Shown here one piece after another: positions 9,748 through 18,310 of a stretch of DNA of 64,000 nt. Positions within the stretch are counted from its first letter, which is position 1. Each line of letters starts with the position of its first letter. The notes under the pieces were generated by a model that had not been told where the DNA came from, did not search any database, and saw only the letters and a list, made by a program, of their open reading frames with translations. The DNA is from WHUA01 sp963711215 (lineage in GTDB: Bacteria; Pseudomonadota; Alphaproteobacteria; UBA8366): NCBI GenBank assembly GCA_963711215.1, contig CAVQDH010000002.1, forward strand, positions 1 through 64,000, given 5' to 3'. A program made the translations under genes and the position numbers.

Positions 9748-10302
9748 ATGGCCGATTCAGGAGCAGACGGACGGCCCGACGCCGGGCCGCGGATACGGGA
9801 GATCCCCGCAGGCGATAACCGTGCGCGCCTGGTCTGTCCCGACTGCGGTTTCATCACCTACGAGAATCCGAAGATCATCGTCGGTTCGGTCGTCACCTGG
9901 CAGGACAGGTTTCTGCTCTGCCGGCGCGCTATCCATCCGCGCAAGGGGTATTGGACGATTCCGGCCGGCTATCTCGAGCTCAATGAATCCGTCGTCGACG
10001 GCGCCCGGCGCGAGGCGGAGGAAGAGGCTTGCGCCGACATCGAGATCGACGCGCTGCTCGCCGTCTACAACGTGCCCCGCATAAGCCAGGTCCAGCTTAT
10101 CTACCGCGCGACGCTGCGGTCGCCCGACTTCGCGCCGGGCGAGGAGAGCCTGGAGACCGCCCTGTTCGGCTGGGACGACGTGCCCTGGGACGCGCTTGCT
10201 TTTCCCTCGGTGCGCTGGGCCTTGCGTCATTTCGACGAAGTCCGCGGCATGGCGAGCTTTGCGCCGCGCAGCAATCCGCCCGGCGACACCGGCGCTTACT
10301 GA
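9748..10302 (+). CDS. Nudix hydrolase with N-terminal Cys pair
   Basis: A 184-residue Nudix hydrolase. The Nudix box is complete: G-x5-E-x7-REAEEEAC in the segment beginning GYLELNESVVDGAR, which coordinates the metal and catalytic water. A CPDCGF pair precedes YENPKIIVG, a common N-terminal feature of a Nudix subfamily often annotated as ADP-ribose or NADH pyrophosphatase-like; the second Cys pair of a full zinc ribbon is absent. Substrate unknown. The ATG at 9748 is chosen because it starts the alignable region; the frame is open further upstream without coding signal. Its stop overlaps the convergent yciB stop by 7 bases. Confidence 0.82.
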   Translation: MADSGADGRPDAGPRIREIPAGDNRARLVCPDCGFITYENPKIIVGSVVTWQDRFLLCRRAIHPRKGYWTIPAGYLELNESVVDGARREAEEEACADIEIDALLAVYNVPRISQVQLIYRATLRSPDFAPGEESLETALFGWDDVPWDALAFPSVRWALRHFDEVRGMASFAPRSNPPGDTGAY

Positions 10303-10880
10303 GCGTCGCCGCTATCCGCCGGCTCCGCCGCCTCGGGAAGCTGGTGGCGGGTGATCAGCGGCACCTGGAAGGCGGTGAAGACGAAGGTCAGGGCCAGGAT
10401 CCCGAAGATCTTGAAATTGACCCAGACGTCAGTCGAGAAATTCCGCCAGACGATCTCGTTCAAAACCGCCATCGCCGCGAAGAACAGCGCGAAGCGCCAG
10501 GTGATCAGGTACCATCCGCGGTCCGACAGGCGCCATGCCGATTGCAGCAGCGGCTTGAGCAGCGGCCGCCGGAACAGCAGGCCGCCGAACAGGGCCGCCG
10601 AGAACAAGGCCTGCACGACCGTCGGCTTCATCTTGATGAAGCGGTCGTCCTTGAACCACAAGGTAAGGCCGCCGAACACCATGACGATCGCCGCGGTCAC
10701 GACGGGCATGAGCGGCACGCGCCGCTCGAGCGCGAGCGACAGGCCGACCGCAACCACGGTGACGGCCATCAGCGTGGCGGTCGCCGCGTAGAGCCCGCCC
10801 GCCAGATAGGCGATGAAGAAGGCAGCGAGAGGGGAATAGTCGACAAAGGGCTTGAGCCAGCCGGGCGCGCGCGATGACAT
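10296..10880 (-). CDS. yciB: Septation protein A / inner membrane protein YciB
   Basis: A 194-residue polytopic inner membrane protein of the YciB/IspZ family, linked to envelope integrity and septation. Family hallmarks are FVDYSPLAAFF near the N terminus, the signature LTLWFKDDRFIKMKPTVVQ around residue 75-95, and RGWYLITWRFALFF, NEIVWRNFSTDVWVNFK. About five membrane segments are visible. In many alphaproteobacteria it follows ftsY; here it is near but separated from ftsY by the JmjC gene and a small gene. It is convergent with the Nudix gene. Confidence 0.92.
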   Translation of the reverse strand: MSSRAPGWLKPFVDYSPLAAFFIAYLAGGLYAATATLMAVTVVAVGLSLALERRVPLMPVVTAAIVMVFGGLTLWFKDDRFIKMKPTVVQALFSAALFGGLLFRRPLLKPLLQSAWRLSDRGWYLITWRFALFFAAMAVLNEIVWRNFSTDVWVNFKIFGILALTFVFTAFQVPLITRHQLPEAAEPADSGDAQ

Positions 10881-10995
10881 GGCCGGGTTATATCAACTGG
10901 GCTTCGGGCCGCATAGCGCCGCATGCGAGGCAGGGGTGGCAGGGTAGTAAGGGCCCCGGTATCATGCGGTCCGGCCAAGACTCAACCGAGGAAAA

Positions 10996-12198
10996 ATGAG
11001 CGCCCAGGCGATCACCTTCCGCGATATGCTGGCGCCGATGACCGCCGAGGATTTCTTCGAGCGGCATTACGACTGCAAACCGCTGCATGTCACGGGCGAC
11101 AGCGACAAGTTCGCACCGGTATTTTCCTGGCGCGAGCTGAACACCATCCTGAACATGCCGAATATCTGGACAGGGCGGACGGTGAAGATCGTCCGCGACG
11201 ATGTGACGCTGCCGAAGGAGCAATTCTGCCGGACGGTGTATGGCCGCGAAGGCCAGATGGTGATGGAGGCCGATCCGGCACGGGTCCGGGCCTATCTGCG
11301 CGAAGGGGCGACCATCGTGCTGGATTTCGTCGAATCCCTTTCGCCCGCCGCCGCCTCGGTCGCCGCGGCGCTGCAGGTCTGGTTCGGCGGGCCGACGACC
11401 TGCAACGTCTACTGCTCCTGGCAGGGCAACCGGGGCTTCGGATCGCATTTCGACACGACCGACGTGATCGTCCTACAGATCGTCGGCAGCAAGAAATGGC
11501 GCATCTACGAAGGGCGGTTCGAGCACCCGGTCGAGGCGCCGGGATTCGAGACGACCGGTTTCCCGCCGGAATTCCACGAGCAGCGGAAAGGCGCCGTGCT
11601 GATGACGCCGGAGCTGTCGCCGGGCGACCTGCTCTACCTGCCGCGCGGGCAGTATCACGACGCGCTGGCGTCGAGCGATGCGAGCCTCCACCTCACCTTC
11701 GGCGTGACCCAGGCGACCGGGCACGACGTGCTGATGCAGCTTGGCGACGCCATCGTCGACGATCCGTTGTTCCGCAAGCCCTTCCCGCCCTTCGACGACG
11801 AAGCGGCGCACGGCGCCCACATGCGCGCGATGGCGGACCATGTGCGCAGCATCCTGACGGGCCCCCAGGCCTCGGAGCTGGTGCGCCGCTTCCAGCACGA
11901 CCGGGCCTTCCTGTTCTGTTATCCGCAATACGAATTGCCCGACCGCAGCGACCCCGTGATCTACCGGGTACAGGGGCTCAAGGCGCGCCTCGTGCGGCGC
12001 GGCTCGGGACATCAATTGCAGACTACCCTCGGCAAGGCGGTCTTGGGCGACGCGGATACGAAGCTGGCGGAATGGGTTCTGTCGCGCGACTTTTTCTCCG
12101 GCGCTGAATTGTCCGAGGCCGCGCGCGCCTGCGGACTGCCGGACGCCGCTGCCGCCGTCGAAAGCTTCCGGACGGCCGGCCTGATCCATCCGCTTTGA
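10996..12198 (+). CDS. JmjC/cupin-4 domain Fe(II)/2-oxoglutarate oxygenase
   Basis: A 400-residue cytoplasmic protein of the cupin-4/JmjC superfamily that includes the ribosomal oxygenases. The facial triad is visible: His151 and Asp153 in GSHFDTTDVIVLQ, and His221 in LPRGQYHDA; KKWRIYE follows the first motif as in ribosomal arginine or histidine hydroxylases. The C-terminal part from about residue 290 is helical, as in RoxA, where it serves for dimerisation and winged-helix contacts. The target is unknown; ribosomal protein hydroxylation is an inference from family. The start has GAGGAAAA just upstream. Confidence 0.8.
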   Translation: MSAQAITFRDMLAPMTAEDFFERHYDCKPLHVTGDSDKFAPVFSWRELNTILNMPNIWTGRTVKIVRDDVTLPKEQFCRTVYGREGQMVMEADPARVRAYLREGATIVLDFVESLSPAAASVAAALQVWFGGPTTCNVYCSWQGNRGFGSHFDTTDVIVLQIVGSKKWRIYEGRFEHPVEAPGFETTGFPPEFHEQRKGAVLMTPELSPGDLLYLPRGQYHDALASSDASLHLTFGVTQATGHDVLMQLGDAIVDDPLFRKPFPPFDDEAAHGAHMRAMADHVRSILTGPQASELVRRFQHDRAFLFCYPQYELPDRSDPVIYRVQGLKARLVRRGSGHQLQTTLGKAVLGDADTKLAEWVLSRDFFSGAELSEAARACGLPDAAAAVESFRTAGLIHPL

Positions 12199-12221
12199 CG
12201 GGCAACCGGCGCAAGTTCCGC

Positions 12222-12251
12222 TTGATATGGTGGTGTGAGCCGCCCTATATA
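12222..12251 (+). promoter_or_regulatory. Sigma-70-type promoter immediately before a small gene
   Basis: TTGATA at 12222-12227 and TATATA at 12246-12251 with an 18-base spacer. The predicted start of transcription, about 7 bases after the -10 box, falls on or next to the ATG at 12259, so the transcript may be leaderless. Confidence 0.55.
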
Positions 12252-12258
12252 CCGAGAT

Positions 12259-12516
12259 ATGGTAGCGACACCGCCGAATAGCACTTCCGGACCGGGCGCC
12301 GTTCAGGGCGGCGTCACGATCCGCCAGCAGCCGGCGCGGCAGGATACGCCGCAGCGCACGGCGACGCGGCCGGTGTACGCGGCGGCGGCCACGCATGATC
12401 CGTCCGATGTCGAGGCGGCCACGAAGCGCCTCGATACCTTGCTGGAAAAGGATGCGAACGGCGAGCCCCGCAAGGACGTCCCGCGGCGCGGCTTCTATCT
12501 CAACATCGTCGTCTGA
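12259..12516 (+). CDS. Small hypothetical protein, possibly from a leaderless mRNA
   Basis: An 85-residue hydrophilic protein. The N-terminal half is Pro/Gln/Thr-rich and probably disordered; the C-terminal half has a charged helix (DVEAATKRLDTLLEKD) and ends with the ordered-looking segment RRGFYLNIVV. No signal peptide. An upstream GTG at 12235 is also in frame but would lie inside the promoter; the ATG at 12259 sits at the predicted transcription start and has no ribosome site. Convergent with ftsY, 21 bp between stops. I do not recognise the family. Confidence 0.55.
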   Translation: MVATPPNSTSGPGAVQGGVTIRQQPARQDTPQRTATRPVYAAAATHDPSDVEAATKRLDTLLEKDANGEPRKDVPRRGFYLNIVV

Positions 12517-12537
12517 TCTTTCGCCGGCCGATGCGGC

Positions 12538-13464
12538 TTAGGCGTCCAGCCCCATCAAGCTGCGTGCGAACGCGCCGGCGTCGAACGGCCTGAGATCGTC
12601 CGCGCCTTCGCCGACGCCGATGGCGCGGACCGGGATGCCGAACTTCTCCGCCAGCGCGACCAGCACGCCGCCCTTGGCCGAGCCGTCGAGCTTGGTAACC
12701 ACCAGGCCGGTGATCGGCAGCATCTCGCGGAAGGTCGCGACCTGGCTCAGCGCGTTCTGGCCGGTCGTGGCGTCGAGCACCAGGAGGCAGTCCTGCGGCG
12801 CGTCCGGGTCGAGCTTTTTCAGCACGCGCGCGACCTTCTCCAGCTCGGCCATCAGGTTCGCCTTGTTGTGCAGCCGTCCGGCGGTGTCGATCAGCAGCAC
12901 GTCGGCGTTTTCCCGCCGTGCTTCCTGCAGGGCCTCGTAGGCGAGGCCGGCGGCATCCGCGCCCTGCTGGCGGGCGACGACCGGGCTGCCGCTGCGCGCG
13001 CCCCAGATCTTGAGCTGCTCGACCGCGGCGGCGCGGAAGGTGTCGCCGGCGGCCAGCACGACGTGCTTGCCCTCGTCGCGCATCGCCTTGGCGAGCTTGC
13101 CGATGGTCGTCGTCTTGCCGGTGCCGTTGACGCCGATGACGAGGATGACGTGCGGCTTCCGGGCGGGGTCGATCGCGATCGGCTGCGCCACGGGGGCGAG
13201 GATCGCCGCGATCTCGCCGGCGAGCGCGTTGCGCACCGCCTCGGGCGTGATGTCCTTTTCGAAGCGCGTCGCTGCGATCTTGGCTGCGAGCGTCGCCGCG
13301 GTCGCCGGACCGACGTCGGCGGCGATCAGCACTTCTTCCAGCCCCTCGATCGCCTCGTCGTCGAGCTTGCGGCGGGTGAAGACCGACGCGATGCCGTCGA
13401 CGAGCTTGTTGGAGGATTTCGAAAGGCCGGCCCTAAGGCGGCCGAGCCAGCTCTGGCCGCTCAT
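12538..13464 (-). CDS. ftsY: Signal recognition particle receptor FtsY
   Basis: A 308-residue SRP receptor GTPase that docks ribosome-SRP complexes at the membrane. The N-terminal acidic A domain is very short, as in many alphaproteobacteria. NG domain motifs: GVNGTGKTTT at residues 111-120 (G1), DTFRAAAVEQL (G2/insertion box), DTAGRLHNK (G3), TKLDGSAKGG (G4) and the closing GVGEGADDLRPF. Last gene of a dapF-mtaB-ftsY operon; its ATG overlaps the mtaB stop. Its partner Ffh is encoded 2.3 kb away on the other strand. Confidence 0.96.
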   Translation of the reverse strand: MSGQSWLGRLRAGLSKSSNKLVDGIASVFTRRKLDDEAIEGLEEVLIAADVGPATAATLAAKIAATRFEKDITPEAVRNALAGEIAAILAPVAQPIAIDPARKPHVILVIGVNGTGKTTTIGKLAKAMRDEGKHVVLAAGDTFRAAAVEQLKIWGARSGSPVVARQQGADAAGLAYEALQEARRENADVLLIDTAGRLHNKANLMAELEKVARVLKKLDPDAPQDCLLVLDATTGQNALSQVATFREMLPITGLVVTKLDGSAKGGVLVALAEKFGIPVRAIGVGEGADDLRPFDAGAFARSLMGLDA

Positions 13465-14723
13465 GCGGCGGCCTCGCCGACCGCCTGCCCGGTCAGGCTG
13501 TCACGACCTACGCCCGTGATGCGCGCCCGGATCAGGCTGCCGTCGGCGGCCGGCGTGTCGAGCGCGACCGGGGCGAAGTGCTCGGTCCGTCCGACGCCGT
13601 TCTGTTCGACCAGGACCGGTTCGGTCCTGCCGACCCGGGACGCGAGGAAGCCGGATACCGCCGCCGCCCCTGCCGCGCGCAGGCGGGCGGCGCGCTCGCG
13701 GCCGAGCGCCTTGGGAAGCTGCGGCATGCGGGCGGCCGGCGTGCCGGGCCGCGGCGAATACGGAAAGACGTGCAGCCAGGTCAGGCCGCAATCGCCGACG
13801 AGGTCGAGCGTGCCCTGGAACATGGCTTCGGTCTCGGTCGGGAACCCGGCGATCAGGTCGGCGCCGAACACCACGTCCGGGCGCAGCGTGCGGACCCGCT
13901 CGCAGAAGGCGACGGCGTCGCCGCGCGTGTGGCGGCGCTTCATGCGCTTCAGGATCATGTCGTCGCCGGCCTGCAGCGACAGGTGGAGATGCGGCATCAG
14001 GCGCGGCTCGCCCGCGATGAGGTCGAGCAGGTCGTCATCGGCCTCGACCGCGTCGATCGAGGAAAGGCGGAGCCGCGGCAGATCGGGCACCAGCGCCAGC
14101 AGGCGCCGCGCGAGCTGGCCCAGCGTCGGCTTGCCCGGCAGGTCCGCGCCGTAAGACGTGATGTCGACGCCGGTCAGCACGATCTCGTTGTAACCGGCCG
14201 CGACCAGCAGGCGCGCCTGCTCGACCACGGCGCCGACCGGCACCGAGCGGCTGTTGCCCCGGCCGTAAGGGATGATGCAGAAGGTGCAGCGGTGATCGCA
14301 GCCGTTCTGCACCTGGACGAAGGCGCGGGCGCGGTCCTCGAAGCCGGTGATCAGGTGGTGCGCGGTCTCCTCGACCGACATGATGTCATCGACGTGGACG
14401 CCCGTGCGTCCGGCGGACGCATAGCTTTCGGGCCGCAGCTTTTCGGCATTGCCGATCACCGTGTCGACCTCGGGCATCGCGGCGAAGCGCCCCGTGGCGA
14501 CCTGTGCGGCGCAGCCGGTGACGATGATGCGCGCGTCCGGGTTCTGCCGCCGGGCCTTGCGGATCGCCTGGCGGGCTTGCCGCTCCGCCTCGGCGGTCAC
14601 GGCGCAGGTGTTGAAGATGATGGCGTCCTCGAGCCCCGCCTCGCGCGCATGCCGGCGCATGACCTCGGACTCGAAGGCGTTGAGCCGGCAGCCGAAGGTG
14701 ATGATTTCGGGTTCGCGGCTCAC
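13461..14723 (-). CDS. mtaB: tRNA t6A37 methylthiotransferase MtaB
   Basis: A 420-residue radical SAM methylthiotransferase that converts t6A37 to ms2t6A37 in tRNAs reading ANN codons. The N-terminal UPF0004 domain supplies three cysteines (Cys12, Cys40 in NTCAVTAEAE, Cys71 in VTGCAAQ) for one 4Fe-4S cluster; the radical SAM cluster uses Cys142, Cys146 and Cys149 in GCDHRCTFCIIPYGRG. A C-terminal TRAM-like segment ends the protein. Four-base overlaps with both dapF upstream and ftsY downstream show translational coupling. Confidence 0.94.
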   Translation of the reverse strand: MSREPEIITFGCRLNAFESEVMRRHAREAGLEDAIIFNTCAVTAEAERQARQAIRKARRQNPDARIIVTGCAAQVATGRFAAMPEVDTVIGNAEKLRPESYASAGRTGVHVDDIMSVEETAHHLITGFEDRARAFVQVQNGCDHRCTFCIIPYGRGNSRSVPVGAVVEQARLLVAAGYNEIVLTGVDITSYGADLPGKPTLGQLARRLLALVPDLPRLRLSSIDAVEADDDLLDLIAGEPRLMPHLHLSLQAGDDMILKRMKRRHTRGDAVAFCERVRTLRPDVVFGADLIAGFPTETEAMFQGTLDLVGDCGLTWLHVFPYSPRPGTPAARMPQLPKALGRERAARLRAAGAAAVSGFLASRVGRTEPVLVEQNGVGRTEHFAPVALDTPAADGSLIRARITGVGRDSLTGQAVGEAAA

Positions 14724-15538
14724 GGGGCGAGCTCTCCCGAAAAGCTCGTGGCGACCGGGCCGGTCAGCACGACATGGCCGTTCTCCAGCCAGTCGACGCC
14801 CAGGTCACCTCCGCCATCGACGGCAATCGCGACGCTGCGGCCGGTCAGGCCCCGGCGGGACGCGGCGACCCCGGTGGCGCAGGCGCCGGAGCCGCAGGCG
14901 AGCGTGATGCCGACGCCGCGCTCCCAGACGCGAAGCCGGATCCGGTCCTTGCCTGTCACCGAAGCGACTTCGACGTTGGTGCGCTCGGGGAACAACGGAT
15001 GATGCTCGATCTCCGGGCCGTAGCGTTCCAGGTCGACGCCTCGGCATCCTCGACGAAGAACACGCAGTGCGGGTTGCCCATGCTGACCGCGGCGCGGCTT
15101 GGAAAGCGGGCCGGCGGCGAGCGGCAGCGCCAGCGTGTCGCAGGCTTGGGCCAGCGGGATGTCGCGCCATCCGGTGCGGGCTTCGCCCATGTCGACCGCA
15201 TAAAGGCCGCCCGCGCGCCTCTCCGCCCGGAGCAGCCCCGCCCGGGTCTCGATGGAGAGCGCTTCGCGCCCGGTTTCCGCCATGACGGCGGCGGCGGCGC
15301 AGCGGGTGCCGTTGCCGCAGGCGCCGGACTCGCTGCCGTCCTGATTGTGGAAGCGGAACGCCACGTCCGCCGCGCCGTTCGATGGCGTGTCGATGAAAAC
15401 GAGCTGGTCGAAGCCGATGCCGCGGTGGCGGTCGCCGATCGCACGCATCCGCTCGGGCGAAAGGGCGATGCCGCCCTTGCGCCGGTCGATCACGACGAAG
15501 TCGTTGCCGAGCCCGTGCATCTTGGTGAATGCGATCAT
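14720..15538 (-). CDS. dapF: Diaminopimelate epimerase, with two compensating frame breaks
   Basis: Diaminopimelate epimerase interconverts LL- and meso-diaminopimelate for lysine and peptidoglycan synthesis. The frame reads through 272 codons and keeps both catalytic cysteines: Cys74 in SGACGNGTRC and Cys215 in LACGSGACATG. However, between about 15094 and 15040 the reading is out of phase: the conserved segment SMGNPHCVFFVEDAEA is found in another frame exactly there. One extra base near 15094 and one missing base near 15040 would explain it. Start MIAFTKMHGLGNDF is the usual N terminus. First gene of the dapF-mtaB-ftsY operon. Confidence 0.92.
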   Translation of the reverse strand: MIAFTKMHGLGNDFVVIDRRKGGIALSPERMRAIGDRHRGIGFDQLVFIDTPSNGAADVAFRFHNQDGSESGACGNGTRCAAAAVMAETGREALSIETRAGLLRAERRAGGLYAVDMGEARTGWRDIPLAQACDTLALPLAAGPLSKPRRGQHGQPALRVLRRGCRGVDLERYGPEIEHHPLFPERTNVEVASVTGKDRIRLRVWERGVGITLACGSGACATGVAASRRGLTGRSVAIAVDGGGDLGVDWLENGHVVLTGPVATSFSGELAP

Positions 15539-15635
15539 GGGTCCTGTCCGTGCTGTCCGCCTTATATGGCGCTGGCGGGCCGCAAGTCTAGGAAATTAAG
15601 GGCTTTCAGCCCGCTCGAACCTGAGCGGCGGCGGC

Positions 15636-15664
15636 TTGACTCGGCCCCATGGCGGGAGTACAAG
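15636..15664 (+). promoter_or_regulatory. Candidate promoter of the ffh-rpsP-rimM-trmD-rplS operon
   Basis: TTGACT at 15636-15641 and TACAAG at 15659-15664 with a 17-base spacer. It lies in the 277 bp between divergent dapF and ffh and would give a leader of about 145 bases before the ffh ATG. Nothing else is recognised in this gap. Confidence 0.5.
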
Positions 15665-15815
15665 CCGGCCAGCCTTTATGGAAAAGTAGGTGACCCGTAG
15701 GTCCCGAGGGGCTCCGCCAGTCCGCGAGATTCGCGCACTGGCGCGTTTCGCGTTGTCCTGACCGGCATGCCGGCGGGACCGGACGATTGGCACAGGATAC
15801 GGCACAGGACGGCCC

Positions 15816-17187
15816 ATGTTCGATAGCTTGACCAGCCGATTGGGAGACGTGCTCGACCGCTTGAAGCGGCGCGGGGCGCTCAAGGAGCAGGACGTCGAGG
15901 CGGCGCTGCGCGAGGTGCGGGTAGCGCTGCTGGAAGCCGACGTCGCGCTGCCCGTGGTCCGGGATCTGGTCGCCAAGGTCAAGGAAAAGGCCATCGGCCG
16001 CGAGGTGCTGAAGTCGATCACGCCGGGCCAGATGGTCGTCAAGATCGTCCACGACACGCTGGTCGAGACGCTGGGCGGCGAAGGCGAAGAGGTCATCCTG
16101 CCGGCCGATCCGCCGGGCGCGATCCTGATGGTCGGCCTGCAGGGCTCGGGCAAGACGACGACGACCGCGAAGCTGGCGATGCGCCTCAAGCAGCGCGAGC
16201 ACAAGAAGGTGCTGATGGCCTCGCTCGACGTGGCCCGGCCGGCGGCGCAGGAGCAGCTCAAGATCCTGGGCGAGCAGGCCGAGGTGGCGACGCTGCCGAT
16301 CGTGGCCGGGCAACGGCCGGTCGAGATCGCCCGCCGCGCGATGGAAGCGGCCCGCTTCGGCGGCTACGACGTGGTGCTGCTGGACACCGCCGGGCGCCTG
16401 CATATCGACGAGACCTTGATGGACGAGGTGGCGGCGGTGCGCGACGTGTCGATGCCGCTCGAGACGCTGCTCGTCGCCGACGCGATGACCGGCCAGGACG
16501 CGGTCAACGTCGCCAAGAGCTTCCACGAGCGGGTCGGGCGTCACCGGCATCGTGCTGACGCGCGTCGACGGCGATGCCCGCGGCGGTGCGGCGCTGTCCA
16601 TGCGCGCGGTGACCGGCTGCCCGATCAAGCTTTTGGGCGTCGGCGAAAAGCTGGATGCGCTGGAAGCCTTTCACCCCGACCGGGTCGCCGGCCGCATTCT
16701 CGGCATGGGCGACGTGGTCAGCCTGGTCGAGAAGGTCGCCGAGACCGTCGAGGTCGAGCAGGCGGAGAAGCTCGCCGCCAAGCTCACCAAGGGCGAGATG
16801 GACCTGAACGACCTGGCGGACCAGCTGCGCCAGATCCGCAAGATGGGCGGCATGTCGGGCCTGATGGGCCTGCTGCCGGGTGCCGCAAAGATGAAAAGCC
16901 AGATGGCGCAGGCGAATATCGACGAGTTGGTCGTCAAGCGCCAGGAGGCGATCATCCAGTCGATGACGCCGCAGGAGCGCCGCCGGCCGCAGATCATCCA
17001 GGCCTCGCGCAAGCGGCGCATCGCGGCCGGGTCGGGCACCAGCGTGCCGGACGTGAACAAACTGCTGAAGCAATTCATGACGATGAACAAGATGATGAAG
17101 AAGGTCGGCAAGCTGGGAAAGAAGGGCTTGATGCGGGGCGGTTTCCCGCCGATGCCCGGAATGCCGGGCCTGCCGCCGCGATTCTGA
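15816..17187 (+). CDS. ffh: Signal recognition particle protein Ffh, with one frame break
   Basis: The SRP54 GTPase that binds signal sequences and 4.5S RNA. About 456 residues when repaired. N domain, then G1 GLQGSGKTTTT at residues 107-117, DVARPAAQEQL, DTAGRLHIDE, TRVDGDARGG and GVGEKLDALEAF, followed by the Met-rich M domain with RKMGGMSGLMGLLPG and KQFMTMNKMMKK, ending in MPGMPGLPPRF. A GGG run at 16535-16537 appears to carry one extra G, which breaks the frame between SFHERVG and VTGIVLTRVDG. First gene of the operon with rpsP 88 bp downstream. Confidence 0.94.
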
Positions 17188-17275
17188 CGGCACTGCCGCC
17201 TTCCGGCGGCGTGGACGAGAGACGACGAGATCTGAACGCAGGACAAGTGACGAAAGACGAGGGAAACGAAACGAT

Positions 17276-17716
17276 ATGTCTTTGAAAATTCGACTAGCGC
17301 GCGGTGGCGCGAAGAAGCGGCCGTTCTATCGCATAGTGGTGGCGGATTCCCGCATGCCGCGCGACGGACGGTTCATCGAGCGCGTCGGGACCTATAACCC
17401 GATGCTGGCGAAGGACCACCCGGAGCGCATGACGCTGCAGACCGAGCGCATCCAGCATTGGCTGAAGATCGGCGCGCAGCCGTCCGACCGCGTCGCGCGG
17501 TTCCTGGGCCAGGCGTCGGTGATTGCGATGCCGGCCTACCGTGAGCAGCCGAAGAAGAGCGCGCCGCGTCCGAAGACGCTGGAGCGCCTGGCCGCGCGCG
17601 AAGAGAAGCGCAAGGCGGCGGAAGAGGCCGCGAAGGAAGCCGCAGCCGCGGCCTCGGCAGCGGCCGAGCAACCGGCGGCGGAGCCCGCCGCGGAAGAGGT
17701 GAAGGCGGAAGGATAA
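17276..17716 (+). CDS. rpsP: 30S ribosomal protein S16
   Basis: Ribosomal protein S16 of the small subunit, 146 residues. The first 80 or so residues are typical (SLKIRLARGGAKKRPFYRIV, RFIERVGTYNPM, WLKIGAQPSDRV). The remaining part is an Ala/Glu/Lys-rich tail of about 50 residues, a known lineage-specific extension in alphaproteobacteria and probably solvent-exposed. Second gene of the ffh-rpsP-rimM-trmD-rplS run. Confidence 0.96.
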   Translation: MSLKIRLARGGAKKRPFYRIVVADSRMPRDGRFIERVGTYNPMLAKDHPERMTLQTERIQHWLKIGAQPSDRVARFLGQASVIAMPAYREQPKKSAPRPKTLERLAAREEKRKAAEEAAKEAAAAASAAAEQPAAEPAAEEVKAEG

Positions 17717-17740
17717 GCCTTCCGGCTTCGAGCGGAAACG

Positions 17741-18310
17741 ATGGTAGAGCGCGCAGAGATGAAGGACCGCAAGGTCTGTATCGGAGTGATCGCCGGGCCG
17801 CACGGGGTCAATGGCCTCGTGCGCGTCAAGAGCTTCACGGCCGATCCGGCGGACGTGGCGGCCTACGGCCCGGTCACGGACGCCGCCGGCGCGCGTCAGT
17901 TCCGCATCCGGCTGAACGGTGCGGCGCGCGACATGCTGATCGCGCGCATCGAGGGCGTGACGGACCGCAACGCCGCCGAGGCGTTGCGCGGGGTGGAGCT
18001 CTATATCGACCGCGGCCGGCTGCCGGAAGCGGGCGAGGACGAGTTCTACCATGCCGACCTGATCGGGCTGCCGGCGCGGTCGACGGACGGGCGCGAGATC
18101 GGGACGGTCGCCGCGCTGTACGACTATGGCGCCGGCGACATGATCGAGATCCGTCTGCGGGCGGGCGGCGCGGAGCTGCTGCCGTTCAGCAAAGCGGTGG
18201 TGCCGGAAGTCGACCTCGACCGGGGCTTCGTCGTGATCGATCTGCCGGGGGTGATCGAAGCGCGCGCCGAGGACGCCGACAACGAAGAACGCGTGGAGGC
18301 CGGCGCATGA
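17741..18310 (+). CDS. rimM: 16S rRNA processing protein RimM
   Basis: A 189-residue ribosome maturation factor acting on the 30S head with S19. It has an N-terminal RimM domain (ICGVI-type start CIGVIAGPHGVNGLVRVKSF) and a C-terminal PRC-barrel domain (FYHADLIGLPA, LPFSKAVVPEVDLDRGFVVI). An acidic tail follows. A second start at Met7 is possible. The stop overlaps the trmD ATG by 4 bases. Confidence 0.94.
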   Translation: MVERAEMKDRKVCIGVIAGPHGVNGLVRVKSFTADPADVAAYGPVTDAAGARQFRIRLNGAARDMLIARIEGVTDRNAAEALRGVELYIDRGRLPEAGEDEFYHADLIGLPARSTDGREIGTVAALYDYGAGDMIEIRLRAGGAELLPFSKAVVPEVDLDRGFVVIDLPGVIEARAEDADNEERVEAGA

